Shown: piece after piece, positions 50,569 to 62,548 of the stretch
Layout of the letters: every line of letters starts with the position of its first letter
Position numbering within the stretch: position 1 is the stretch's first letter
DNA from: Cubamyces lactineus
Taxonomy: Eukaryota > Basidiomycota > Agaricomycetes > Polyporales > Polyporaceae
Assembly: GCA_022376465.1 (NCBI GenBank)
Contig: JACDTU010000008.1
Location: 62,001-126,000 of the forward strand
Direction: 5' to 3'
DNA: 64,000 nt
The notes under the pieces: generated by a model
Seen by the model: the letters and a program-made list of their open reading frames with translations, nothing else
Told to the model about the DNA's origin: nothing
The model's database searches: none
Translations under genes and position numbers: made by a program

Positions 50569-53273
50569 TCAATCTTCGAGAATCTCGTCCTCGCCCTCTC
50601 TGGCCTGCAATAACACGTCCCATTGTCAGCACATCCTATCCAGCGGAGCGGGCGCCGGCAACGGTGCAAGTGAAGAGAGCACGAAGGGATACTACACACT
50701 CACCTTCTCGACGAGCTTGCGGCGCTTCTCGCGCGCCTTGCGCTGGACCTTGACGTACCGCGCGAGGGGCGAGTCCTCGACCTTGAGGCCCTCTTCCCAC
50801 CGCTCCACCTCGCCCATCTTCCCGGGTGCGAACACGACGCCCTTGCGCTTCTGCTCCGCCCACCGGCCGCTCTCCTCGATCCGGTCGACGAGCGCCTTGG
50901 CGATGCCGGCCTCCTTCGTTTTCGCGAGCTTGCCCTGCGCGCCCTTGGCGCCCTTGATCGCTTTACGGAGGAGCAGCACGATGGGGATGATGACCTCGGG
51001 GAAGCCGATGCTTCCTTGGACGGGCGGGCTCGCGAGGTACTCTGCGAGCAGGAAGGCGCTCTCCTCGGCAAGACCTTCGTTGTATACGCGTGTCTTAAGG
51101 TATTGCTGAGGCGCGCGGATGTGCGTCTCGAAATCGAGCGGCCTGAGTGTTGAGGGCTTCGGTTTTGATGAGGCCGAGAGGGTGGAGGTGAGGATGGGGA
51201 GGAGGTAGGGTGCGAGCGGGACGTATGTGTTTGTGTGCCGCGTGAGGTGGAGGATGGACCGGACGATATGCAGGTGGAAGGGGAACGAACGGGCGTTGCG
51301 GATTAACCTGTAAAGCACACCACGGTCAGAAATATTTGAGATCGCTGCAGTTGACTGCATTTACCTGGCTGCGCCAAGCGCGACCTGGACAAGCGGGTAA
51401 ATGAGGGCCTTCAACTCGCTCTCTTTCCCGCCACGTTCGATAAGTGTTTGCTTGTCGCACGCGCGCGCGATGACGAGTGCCCAGAAGTCGACACAGTGCA
51501 CGTACTGCCAGTTGTACACTTGCTTATACGCCTCCTACATAGTTCAACGTGGGCATGGCCGTCTCCTTGACCACAGCAGATGAGCAACGTACCTTGGTCT
51601 TGGTCTTCATGCTATTCCTGAGATGGATTGCGAGCTGCCTGATGTACCCGAACGCGTGCTGATATGACGCGGCGTGGTCTGCGCAGAAGAGCTCGCTGGC
51701 CGAGTTCTTCATGAGGTTGATCGCGGGGAGCGTGTGCGCGCTGGTGGACTTGCACGAGCGCACGAGGGTGAGGTAGGTATTCTTAAGGACGAGGTCGACG
51801 ATGGACTCGTCGGTCGCTGCGGCGAGCCTTCGTACAGAGAGGAAAGCAGATATCCGGACGCTGTCCTCTGCGCTTGACCAGTAGTTCAGACACGTCTGCG
51901 GGTGTTTTGTATAGGTGTTGCGTTGTAGATAGGATGGGGCGGGGAGACATACCTTGAGGTACGCCTTGACGGTTTTCCTGCTACTCGTCACGTATGGGAC
52001 GAGCTTCGCAGTCTCGGTGAATGCGAGACGGAGCATCTCGTCATCCGATATTTGACCCATGAGGTGAAGGACGTTGTGGAAGTACGACAAGATGAGTTTC
52101 TGGAGTGTCTTCCACTTGTTGGTCTGCGTCGGCGCCTTGCTGAGAATTCCATGCATGGATAAGTGGACAAGTGGAAGCATCACAGAAAAATCCTCCAACG
52201 TACAACTTGCCAGAGGGTAATGAGCGGTAGGGGCAGTGGTGTTCAAGGACAACGGGAGTGTATCGGAGGGCAGTTGTTACAAGCTTGTTGTAGACTGGCC
52301 CTTACCGTTAGCTGGGACTGGAGATAGTGAAGTTGGCGTAAGGCATACCAGTTGAGCTGTCTATCCTCCATGCGAGAACCTGGTCCTCCTCGTTCATATG
52401 TGCTGCTGACCGGAACGCGATGAGCATCTTGCGGAGCGCTTTGAGGGACCGATGCTGTGGGGGATTGTACCTCAGTATCAGCAGTGCCTAGTCAAGAAAC
52501 GGAACGTACGTCCAGCAGCGCTTTCTGCCACCGCTGCAGAACCTCCTTGGTCAGGACTGGGGTAGTGTCCTCTTCCATTGCTTCCGCGTCCTCATCTTCG
52601 TCCTCGTCGACTTCAGCGTTGGCGTCGTTGAGCTTGAACTCGAGCAGTTCGCGGTCGTTTTCTTGTAGGTACTTGTAGAACTCGGGATCCTTCTCCGCGA
52701 GCTTCGACAACTCCATAAGATGTGCTTCGCCCTCGTCTGAATACCATGTTCAGATACTGGACCTGACCTTCTGAGTGATATGTCTTACCTTCGAGGTCGT
52801 CAACGTCCGCGAAGGACTCGTTGTCGTCTGCGTACTCCGAGCCTTCCTCTTCATCCTCTTCGTCTTCGGACATGGCCTCGCCTCCGCTCTACGAGAGCCA
52901 TAGGTCGGCAATCAATTGAAATGCATATATGTCTATGCATACCTGTGAGCCTTCCTCATCGCTATCTCCCTGCATAAAGCCTCCGCCGAGGAAGTCATCT
53001 ACTGACATCCCCTTGAACCTGTACATAGATGTAAGGTCGGGTCTCCTTTCGTTTCGCTGGTTTCACTCACTTTCCAGAGGTCTCCTCCACATCCTCCTCC
53101 TCATCCTCGCTTACATCCTCGTCTTCGCGCACCTCCTTCTCCTTGCCCTTGCCGCCCTTGCGCTTCTCGGCCTTTTTCTTGATGTCGCGGAACTTGCGCC
53201 GCGCCTGGATAGTCTTCTTCAGCTGCCCGCTTGCGGCAAACTTGCGCGTGGACTTGGCGGCTTTTTTGCCCAT
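50569..53273 (-). CDS. NOC2: Nucleolar complex protein 2 (NOC2)
   Basis: Nucleolar factor that pairs with Noc1 and then Noc3 to move pre-60S ribosomes from nucleolus to nucleoplasm. Eleven exons (53071-53273, 52943-53018, 52789-52888, 52510-52736, 52349-52454, 52207-52294, 51953-52139, 51593-51895, 51365-51534, 50704-51307, 50569-50604) sum to exactly 2100 nt, 699 residues. The N-terminus MGKKAAKSTRKFAASGQLKK is basic, followed by long acidic stretches. Conserved core: DPEFYKYLQENDRELLEF, VYNKLVTTALRYTPVVLEHH, LQKLILSYFHNVLHLMGQ, NLMKNSASELF, YVHCVDFWALVIA, RLIRNARSFPFHLHIVRS and EVIIPIVLLLRKAIK. The lysine-rich tail ends ILED. Confidence 0.94.
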
Positions 53274-53341
53274 AGGTGATAGCGCGCACCAGGGGATAGG
53301 ACTGGAGAAGAGAACAGAGGAGGCACACTTGAGCTCGATGT

Positions 53342-54038
53342 TCAGACGCTCGAGGTCGCGTATGCGAGTTCCAAAACTTTTGATCGGTGCGTGGTTAGCG
53401 CCCATAGATCGAGATCGGGGTCGTTGGTCTCTGAGCTGTGTTGACGTCGAGCTCTTGTTCTCCAGCCACCACAAACTCTACTAGACACACGCTTCAACAA
53501 AGCTAGCAAATACCTCAAGGTACCTCTGTATGTGCTTGTACACTGCTCGCACACTGGATGATTCGTACTCGCGTAGAAACTCAGTCATCCCCATGATATG
53601 CGCATGTGCAATGTGCATGCGGATAGTAGTACCTTTCGACACCCATATTCTCCGATGGCACAGAAGACGGGATCTCTGCCCAGATCACATTCTGGCCCGC
53701 CCAGCATGCTGCAATGAGCACGACACTGTTCACCTCGACGTCCGCACCTACACATTCTGCCAAGAGATGGAAGCGCGTAGGAATGCTAGACAGAAGCTCG
53801 TTCACCACTAGGGGACGTTGGCACGCTTCCCTTCTGGGGCAAGGGCATCCCTGCGGGAAGTGTTAGCTCGTAGGTGTATTGCAGCAGCATGCAACACATC
53901 ATCGGTAAGATCAGCCGAGCGGGTATCGTGTAAAATCCTCTTAGCCTCCAGTATGTGGCATCGGGTCTGAATCGCATACCGAAGGACGCGTTCAAGAGAG
54001 CAAAACGCCTGCGCTGTTCTCGGGAGAGCTTCGCACAT
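53342..54038 (-). pseudogene. Unrecognised gene, possibly frame-broken
   Basis: Lies 68 nt upstream of the NOC2 start on the same strand. The 5' part (ATG at 54036-54038, MCEALPRTAQAFCSL) reads openly to RANVP, then stops at 53811-53814. One frame over, PLVVNELLSSIPTRF continues without a gap, ending near 53634. Spliced exons 53514-53579 and 53342-53435 then join in frame and end SKVLELAYATSSV. Either a 1-nt loss in the C run (GGGG at 53811-53814 on the plus strand) breaks the gene, or an intron with donor GTGTTG and acceptor at 53851 bridges the frames. I recognise no domain; NHPVCEQC suggests a possible metal site. Confidence 0.35.
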
Positions 54039-54248
54039 TGCAGGTGATGTTGCTGTAATGGTATTATAGCGGCTTGAATGACTGGTAGGCCGGTAACGAT
54101 GTTTGAATCTGTATGCTTTCCATCGTCATTCAAGATTTGACATTCAATATAAAGCAATCCAACACGGCTCGGGATGGGAACATGGTGGTGGGTGGTGATA
54201 CAATCTATTTTTGACATCCGGTTTTATAGTACTCGACCATCAACCGCA

Positions 54249-55997
54249 TTAGACACGGCTGCCGTATACATCCTTGGGCTCGATGCCGGTCTGGCCCTTG
54301 CGGATGTTGGCCTGCGCCCACCTAGCAAACGACTTGTCAGTATGTTCAAGATCAGTATGAGAGGTCTATACTCACTTTTTGATCCGGATGGACTCGATTT
54401 GGATGAAACCAGTCGTGTCGGTGGGCTCGAAGCCACCGAGCTCGTCCATTGAAGACTGCTTCTCATCGTAGAGACCCTGGTTGCAAAGTCACTATCTGTC
54501 GCGTACATACGCTATGGCCGAACAACATACCTCGTCAGACGAACGGCCCTCAATGATGACGTTGCCCTTGTAGAGCTTGAGACGGACAAGACCGTTGACG
54601 GTGCGCTGGCTGGCGGGGATTGCGCTGACGATGAACTCGCGCTCGGGCGTGAACCAATGGCCGTTGTAGAGGATCTTGCTCAGCTCAATCGTCACGAACT
54701 GGTCCCGGAGCGCACGGACGTTCCGGTCGAGCGTAAGGCCCTCAAGGTCGACGTGCGCGGCACGCAGGATCGTCGCGCCGGGCGACTCGTAGCAGCCGCG
54801 GCTCTTGACGCCGATGAAGCGGTTCTCGACGATGTCGATGCGGCCGATGCCGTGCTTGCGCGCGAGGTGGTTGAGCGCGATGAAAATCTCGACGGGGTCG
54901 GTATACTCCTTGTTCTCGTCGGGCACAGTCACCTTGACGGGGAGGCCCTTCGCGAACTCAATCGAGATGCGCTGGGACGTCTGGGGCGCCTGCTCGGGGT
55001 CGACGGTAAGCTTCCACATGTCGGCGGGAGGGGTGGTGTTGGGGTCCTCGAGGATGCCGGCCTCGTAAGAAATGTGGAACAGGTTCTCATCCGTTGACCA
55101 GGGCTTCGCAGCCGTCTGTTGGACAGGGATGTTCTTCTCGGCCGCGTAGGCGAGGAGAGCCTGGCGACCGGCGAAGCGGTGGTAGAACTCTGTATAGACA
55201 CATTCAACGGATGCTCCGGACCTGATGTTGGTATGTACGTACCAGGAATACGCCAAGGCGCGATGACCTTGATGTCGGGCTTAAGGCCGTAGAAAGCAAG
55301 CTCAAAGCGGACCTGGTCGTTGCCCTTTCCGGTGCAACCGTGCGAGACGTAGCTGGAAGGAGGCGAGGGTTTGTTTGTGGGATCATAGATGGGAGTTAGG
55401 AGACTTACTCGCAGCCCTCCCGGTCCGCGACAGCCATCATGCCACGAGCGATGACTGGCCGCGCGAGCGACGTACCAAGAAGGTAGACGTTCTATGGCAA
55501 TGTTAGGTCAATGACAACATGCATTTGCGGAGGACGCACCTCGTAGATGCAGTTGGCCTGGAGCGCGGGGTAGATGAGCTCCGTCACGAACTCGCGCTTA
55601 AGGTCCTATATCTCCCGTCAGCAAATCCGCGCGATAGTTCCTTTAAGTCGATATGAACGCACCTCGAGGAAGAACTTTTTGGCACCGACGGCAAGAGCCT
55701 TCTTGCGGGCAGCTTCAAAGTCCTAGATTCAATGGCGTTAGGCAGATCGCGCGCCTTGTACTGCGCCCACGCGCGTACCTCCTCCTGGCCGACATCAGCC
55801 ATGAACGCGTAGACCTCATAGCCCTGTTCGATGAGCCATGCGAGGATGCACGAGGTATCTGTTCCCAACCCGCCTCCGATCAGTACCGTTCTCTTGACGT
55901 CCGAGTCCTAGGGCCCCTATCGCGAGCCGCACTCGGTGAGATACGCACCAAGACCTCCAGAGTATGCGAGGAGAACACGGCCTTTGGACTCGGGCAT
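54249..55997 (-). CDS. ARG1: Argininosuccinate synthase
   Basis: Condenses citrulline and aspartate with ATP to argininosuccinate in arginine biosynthesis. Nine exons (55949-55997, 55779-55858, 55663-55722, 55540-55605, 55409-55491, 55243-55352, 54531-55189, 54376-54476, 54249-54321) sum to exactly 427 codons (426 residues). The ATP loop [11 protein letters not shown] is split by the first intron. Others: [103 protein letters not shown] and [14 protein letters not shown]. The start is the ATG at 55995-55997 ([16 protein letters not shown]). A Gcn4-type core lies 39 nt upstream. Confidence 0.96.
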
Positions 55998-56530
55998 GGC
56001 GATGGAGATGGTCAGGAAGAAAGAGCAGTGGTCGATGACTCGTGCAATCCGGCTCGACTCGACCTTTGTGGCGCTAACAGCCGAGAGATGGAAGAAAATT
56101 CCGGCAAGCGCCCATAAAGGGCAGCGCGTGAGCCGCACGCGTCGACCCCGCGACGCGTCGGTCACGTTTCCTCTCGTCACACTAGGATCGTCCTCGCGAT
56201 GGCCGCGCGCTGGGTGGACGTCGCATTCGTGTAACAAGGACAGAACATTCGTATCGTATAATCGATTAATAGGCGAGTGCCAAGGATAGAGGTACATGCA
56301 ACACTGATGCCATCCGAACACTGAGCGTCCTTGAGGAATGTGGTGAACGAGAATCCGGATCCAACGAATAGTTCGATAAATATCGAGGCTGATGCACGAA
56401 GACAATACATATACGAGTGCCGATGATGGTAGTACTCAGGAAGGAAAATGATGTTCGTGAGACGGTCGTGAGATCGTACGGGTGTATACGACGGGATCGT
56501 GGGACGATGGTCGTGACGGTCATAACGTGT
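55998..56530. other. ARG1 promoter and kinase 3' flank
   Basis: 533 nt with no further gene. It holds the ARG1 promoter (TGACTC noted separately) and the 3' end of the kinase transcript. Confidence 0.45.
56036..56041 (+). promoter_or_regulatory. Gcn4/CpcA-type core TGACTC upstream of ARG1
   Basis: ATGACTCGT (8 of 9 to the Gcn4 consensus) starts 38-39 nt upstream of the argininosuccinate synthase ATG. Fungal arginine genes are commonly under general amino-acid control by Gcn4/CpcA. A single site this close to the ATG may also be leader sequence, so this is suggestive only. Confidence 0.3.
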
Positions 56531-58602
56531 TCATTTCGGAGAGTGCTTCCCGTTCGCCTTCGACTTCGCGTTGGGAGAGGTTTGTGGCGTGATTTGCTGG
56601 TATGTACCGTGTCGGGTGGCCCTAACGCCGCAATCCATTGGTGCCAAGTCGCCACACTTGACATGGGTCCTATTGCTTGTTAGTTGGCATATCGATATCG
56701 GGAGTACCACAATCACTCACTTCAGGCCGCAATCATCACATTCCAGAACGGGTTTCCAACCGAGACGCTTTGCGCAAACATCGCATTTCGCGCTGAGCAG
56801 GGTGCTAGAAAAGAATAGTTCTAGGGGACTCCACAGATTCTCCGTCGACCTCGTCGGCGACGCGCTGCGGCTGTGGATGTCTTTCTCTCGCCCGCCCGCG
56901 CCACGCTTGGAGCCAGGCTTGATGAGCGTGAAACGGTGCACCATGGGAATGGTCGAACCACGAATGGTCGAACCGCCTTCAGTGGCAACCGCAAGCGACG
57001 GCGCAATCATACTCGAGGAGGATGCAGTGTGGAAAGAGTCGATAGAGATCATCGACTCCGAAGGCGTCGGTGCCGTGGTCGTTGTCGGAGTTGGACCATG
57101 CGCGCCGGTGGCGATAGGATGCGATGTAAGGTCGTCGGAGCCGTTAGGGTTGGGCGAAGGGCGGATGGTGAGAATGGACGATAACGATGGTGGGGCAGCA
57201 TCGGTGTAGGCCGGAGAATGGCCTCGAATGACAGTAGTACTATAGTCCGAATACGTACTCGACGTGCTGTCGATGAGAGGCTGTGCGCTGTTGTTACTCG
57301 TGTTACCTGCTCCTGTCAGTATCAGAATGCAAGCGACTTGTTCGAGAGTGGCCAACATACCATCCGTGGCGTCGCTCCATGTGCTGCTGAGATCAACTCT
57401 GCTGAGAGTGTCGACAACCTTCGCGAACTCATCATCGCTCTCCTCGTCGCTTGAGTGGCCATCAGCTTTCTTGGCGGCACCGTTCGCGGAGACACCCATG
57501 CCGAAGCTCGGAATGCGAGGGGCGACACCTGGTCGGCGCATCCCTGTCATGAACTTGACAGTTCCCAGGTGGATGTCGTCTGCTTCCGAAGGTCGAGCTA
57601 GCACCTCCGCCTCTATCTCCCTAAGGCGGTCCAAGATCGTCCGCGTGGTGGGGCGTTGGCTGGGCACCTGCGAAAGGCAGTCCAGAGCAAGTTGAACAAA
57701 CGCTGGCGGACATCCCGGGCTGGCAAGCCGCCGGACCTCGTCTTCGTCGATGTTGAACAATGGGGGCGTGCGTCGAAAAGTGTTGTCATCAGCCAATTTC
57801 CGGGCGGCGATCTCACAGAAAATGACACCCAGAGAAAAGATGTCGGTGGGAAGATCAAACTCGTTCCCAAGAAGGATCTCTGGGGACATGTAGGAGTCCG
57901 TGCCGCAGAACGTAAGGCGCTTGCTCTCCTCTTCATTCCTAGCTGCAATGCGGGCGAAGCCGAAGTCGGTGATCTTCAGACGCCCGTTGGCGGTAACCAG
58001 AAGGTTCTCCCCTTTGAGGTCGCGATGAATACACTTGCGAGCGTGAAGGTATGCAAGTGCGCGAGCGATATCTGTAGCAAAGGAGAGCCGTAGTCGCCAA
58101 GGGAAGGGCTTGGTCTTGTCATGGATGTACATGCGAAGATTTCCGTTCTCGATGAACTCTGATATGATGAAGATGCGACCATCAGGGGCGCGAGAGAGCC
58201 CAAGATATAGGACCACGTTGGGATGGCGCGCCTCCCTATGGGCATGTCAGTACAAATGCTGCAGCTTAGGCCAGGCGCACGAAGGAGGCAACTCACTTCA
58301 TCAGCCGCCACTCTCTCTCGAAGTACTTTGCAACATCATAATCGTTCGACGGTAGGACCTCCTTGACCGCGACATCTATTCCAAGATAGGTCGCTGGTGT
58401 TGTCCGCAATGATGTCAGCCCCCCGTGAGCTACTCGCGCGATGGTGAGAGACTTACCCTTATAGACGTTGCCAAAGGAGCCCGAGCCGAGCTTCTTCCAG
58501 TCGCCTTTTATGTCCTAAACGGCCTCATGGGCACTAGCTGGAGGGGTGCTCAACACGAGTGCGTACCTCGAAAGGAATGACATCAAAGGCATCGGAGTGC
58601 AT
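56531..58602 (-). CDS. TKL-type protein kinase with C-terminal C1 domain
   Basis: Ser/Thr (tyrosine-kinase-like) kinase of a family conserved in basidiomycetes; substrate unknown. From the secure ATG at 58600-58602 (MHSDAFDVIPFED) the domain runs KKLGSGSFGNVYK (glycine loop), DVAVKEVL (lysine), CIHRDLKGENLLV (catalytic loop), KITDFGFARI, SYMSPEILLG and a kinase end near PTTRTILDRLREIEAEV. A low-complexity Ser/Thr-rich linker follows, then HRFTLIKPGSK and a C1-like zinc site CDVC...CDDCGLKTHVKC...C. The last exon starts at 56669. A 48-nt intron at 57313-57360 has no stop in frame, so its retention would add 16 residues. Upstream in-frame sequence SQIK suggests another N-terminal exon. Confidence 0.88.
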
Positions 58603-58695
58603 CTTGATCTGGGAGTATGCAGCTGAACCCTGAGACTACCGCTTCACAGAGAGATTGCACGCCTAGGGCTTCCAATGTAGAGGTAGCTAACAGAC

Positions 58696-58806
58696 TCAAG
58701 GATGGTATATCGGCACCAGGCCGTCGTCGTCGTCGTCAAGAGGGTCGTCGAGGGCGGGTGGTGGACTGAAGCAAGCTCGGAGGACGCAGTCAGCCACTGA
58801 CTGCAT
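58696..58806 (-). other. Upstream ORF or first coding exon of the kinase
   Basis: ATG at 58804-58806 opens a 36-residue frame (MQSVADCVLRACFSPPP... five Asp ...YHP) ending in TGA at 58696-58698. Its Pro/Asp pattern looks coding. It could be a regulatory uORF, or the first exon of the kinase if spliced before the stop (candidate donor GTGCCG near 58720) to the acceptor CTCAG before GSAAYSQIKMHSD. The sequence alone does not decide. Confidence 0.4.
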
Positions 58807-59154
58807 CTCCGGTCAGCGTGATGAGCGTCACAGACGGGTCACAACACTCCATCCGGCTTACTCGGGCCGGCCCGAAATGCTAACGGTGCCCGACGCTACG
58901 GCTCTGTCGCAGTCAGCCCAAAAGCTTGTCCGTCGCCAGCCGCTACGATGGCGCAGACTGGTCCACTAATACGCGGCGGAGCCAGGAATCATGGGCATAC
59001 GCCTTCGAGGAATCGGGGGCGTCATTGTACATTACCACCAATACCACCGCTGGCTCACAACGTGAATATGTCTAGTACAGCGAGTTCGTGCTGGTAACAT
59101 TTACAAACATTAGTACAGCAGCAAGATTTCCGAATGAAGTTCTACGATTCTGTG
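58807..59154. other. Intergenic: kinase promoter and permease 3' flank
   Basis: 348 nt with no gene or clear TATA box seen. Confidence 0.45.
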
Positions 59155-61665
59155 TTATAGTGCATCTTCTTGAGACACCATGACAGCAGCACTTTTCTCC
59201 TTCTCCAACGAGTCTGAGGTGGATGGCCTGTCGGACCCTTCCGCAGCTTGCCCTTGAGTCTTTGCGACTGTAGGTATCGGCCCCTCGAACCAGTGTACTC
59301 CTCCATACTTCGGGAAGTAGTACCAGACGACGGAGAGCAACATTACTCCGCCAAGTACAACCTTCAACCACTGGCTTAGCAATCGCTCGGTGTGAGACAG
59401 GAGTAAAGGTGAACTTACGACACAATAATTCATGTCGGGAACGGAAGGATTGGGGGAGACGGGGAAGAGGAACACGATGCTCATGAACACCATCCACAGT
59501 ACAGCCATTGTGCCCACTGGAACACTCCATCGTCCAAGGTTGAACGGGCCAGGCGTAAAATCGTTGGTTCCGAGGAACCTGGCTGCAATGGGGATGGTGT
59601 ATGCTGCAACGCACAGGTCAGCTCACGTTCTACCGTCTTGGTGTAATCCTGCGCCGCTGTGGATGCTAACATACCGATGTACAACGCTATGATGGACATA
59701 GAGAAGATTGCATTGATCGCAGAATCGCCAGCGAACGCCAACAGCCCGAGAATAATCGACCACACCGCGACGAACCAGACGGTGTTCACAGGCGTCTTCG
59801 TGTAGCTGTTCATGCGATAGAGCCAACTCGAGAGAGGCAATGCCCCATCCCGAGAGAACGCGAAGGTCTGCCGGGATGCTGCGAGTAACTACACATTGTA
59901 GTCACCATCAGCAAAGTGATATGCATATGGCGGAAACCATCACTAACCATACTGGAGCCCATCATATATCTAGTAGAACGGTGTGAGAACCTGGTTAGGT
60001 GTTGATCATGAGAGCGTACTCACTGAACAAGTACGACGATGGACCACAGTGCTAGCGTTCCCTTCTGCCCAAAGCTGTTGAAGAATATCTGGGCCATCGG
60101 CTGACCAACAGGACTGTTCATGATGCTGTCGAGATCAGTGCCCATGCAGAACGCAAGCGACATGTTGATGGCTGCAGCCATTCGTTGTGAGCGGAACGAC
60201 AAGAATAGCTCGAGGTGAACGCACCCCATCCGAGCACTCCGGCGATCCCGATGGCGTAAACTATCGCCCAAGGGACAGCGACTGCGGCGTTCGAGGCCTC
60301 CTCACTGATATGCACGCTGCAGTCAAACGAACCTATCTATCGCGTGAGACGATGAACTCAAGATATCGAAAAAAAAAACTCACAGATAGTCCACAGGGGC
60401 GCAATGAAACTCAAGATGAAGGCAAAGCCATTCGACCAGCCGCTCGCTGATTAGATGAGTCGCCGGCCCGTGAGTCACGAAGGGGAGAAAGCGGCACATG
60501 AGTTACCCACTATTGGTGAAGTTGCCCAGCGCATAAGAAGCGCTGTTTCGGAACTCCTTCGGGGTCGCCGCAGGCAGAGCGATGATCACGGCAAGGCATA
60601 ACCTAGGACCAATTCAATATCAGACACGAAGGCAGGGGCAAGAGAGAAGGCTGCGACTCGGAACATACAGGACGTTCAGGACGACGTAGACCGTCTGGAG
60701 CCGAGCGAGAAGCCTCGTTCCCAAGCAGCAGATGACAGCATGGGAGAGCACGACCGCGGTATAGACGCCGCTGGAAAAGATCAGCATGTGGACGTGTCAG
60801 ATGGTGGGGATGAGCTGACGTACAATGTCTGCGCGTTCGTTGCGGAATACGTCTGCCCCGATCCTATGCTTGCCGCGGCGGTTATTTGTACGGCGCAACC
60901 CCAGTCGATGGACGCCACGGATGCTACTGAACCGATCGTGTTCGCATCTAGAGGTCCAACATGCAAATGTGTATTAGCGATGAGTGACAGGATGCAGGGA
61001 CGACGAGGATCCAACTGACATCCTACAATCCACGCGAGCAAGTTGCGCCATCGCGGGGACGACAATGAATGCGTCCAGAAGTAAAGCTGAGTGTTGTTCA
61101 ATGCCAAGAGTTGGTGTAATGCGGAGAACGGTGTCAGCTCACTCCACCGGAAGTTGGCGCCGCCGAGGCGAGCTCTGCCATGGACATCCCAACGAACAGG
61201 ATGAATATACTGGCGACAACCCACTGTCGTTCTATGGATTAGAATGCTCGTATTAGCAAAGTAACAGGAAACACTCACCCCCCAGACCATTGCAGATGCC
61301 CCTCCATCCGGGATGGAGTACACAAGGACTGACCTAAACCCAGGGTCAACACCGTGCAGCACAATACCGCATTAGAACTGGAACTCACGCGATCGATGGG
61401 AGTAACCCGATGATACTGAAGGCGATTCCGAATGTCTGTGCACATATCCCAGCTCAGAATTCCGCGGTGGAAAGCGTCGCTAGCCCAGCAGGCACTCTGA
61501 AGCAGTGCTACCACAAAGGACGGCCGCACTACAATGCCACCCTTTTGCACGTACCTCTAACCCCGTAAAAGCTCTCTGGAATTCCTGCTTATACCCCAAG
61601 CTTGCGAGTAGCTGTTCATCCGCGAGCTCGATCGCAGTTTTCCGGGTCTGCTGTTCTGCGTCCAT
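59155..61665 (-). CDS. Amino-acid / GABA / choline permease (APC superfamily, UGA4-HNM1 type)
   Basis: Proton-coupled amino-acid or amine importer of the plasma membrane, about 12 membrane segments. The start is the ATG at 61663-61665 (MDAEQQTRKTAIELADEQLL). TM1 signature: LGYKQEFQRAFTGLE then TFGIAFSIIGLLPSI. Others: MVWGWVVASIFILFVGMSMA, ELASAAPTSGALYFWTH, LAWIVG then YANTIGSVASVASIDWG, WAIVYAIGIAGVLGW, QTFAFSRDGALPLSSW and VPVGTMAVLWMVFMSIVFLF. It ends in an acidic cytosolic tail EKEKSAAVMVSQEDAL. Many short introns divide it, so some exon edges are not certain. LASAAPTSGALYFW is the hallmark of the UGA4/HNM1 branch; the substrate cannot be told from sequence. Confidence 0.87.
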
Positions 61666-62548
61666 GGTGGGGTAGGTCTGAGCGCGTTGTGAGGCACGGC
61701 GACCAGCTCAGTTTATAACGACGAGGGGATGATGGGGTTCCGCCAGTCTCGCTGGTCATGGGTCGCATCTTTAAATTCGAGAGAAGCCCCACACGGCGTC
61801 TTATCTCCAAACGCGCGTCTGAAGAAGATAAGAAGGCGTCCCCGGGTGCATGTAATGCACCGCTGTTGAATATCGGTAGCGTATCGCGCAGCAAGCGACG
61901 TCCCCTGCATCATGCTCAGGAAGCGGATGTTCCTTACTCCCGCTCCTTTGGCATCCGTGCCCTGGAACGAAGATCATGCCAGCCCATGAGGATGCCCTAT
62001 CACCAGGGAAGCCTGAGGACGTGCGGTATTAGCGCGAGTCAAACTCAATAGCAGGATGACAGTACCTTCTGGCTGCGCTGCTCCGACTCCCTCGCTAATT
62101 ATTGAACGCATGCAGAGGTGGAACCCAGAATCCGAGACTGGAACGAGTAGAGTCAATCCGCTCCGCCCAGAAGGTGGGCATCGTACCACGACACCCTTGT
62201 CATCGACGGGCCATTACAGCAGTAGGCAAAGCCAGATCTCAGGTTGCAAATCCGCTACACCTAGATGTCGGGTCGAATGGCTATCAATGGACTGAGCGTC
62301 ACGGTTGCCGTAGGTAGACATGCGGGTCTGAGCGGCTGTCTGCTCGCTTCGTGGAACTGGCGCACTGCGGTGCTGATGCCACAAATGGCAACGGACCCAC
62401 CGCTTTAGGAAGTGGTTATGGTTGGGGTATCAGAGCGTCTCGGGCTTCTGAGCAGGGACCCGGACTCAGAGAGCGCGTTCCATACTAATGGCGACATTTG
62501 ACCCTTCTGGAGACACATGTAGCAAGATGGTATACAAGGTCAGTATTG
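61666..62548. other. Intergenic: permease promoter
   Basis: 883 nt between the permease start and the stop of the next minus-strand gene. TTTAAATT at 61770-61777 is the only TATA-like run, about 105 nt upstream of the ATG. No gene or repeat was recognised. Confidence 0.4.

Noticed and set aside
52295..52317. Apparent 12-nt exon in NOC2 flanked by GTAAGG...CAG
   Set aside because: It would need an 11-nt intron. A single 54-nt intron (52295-52348) gives the correct conserved frame without it.
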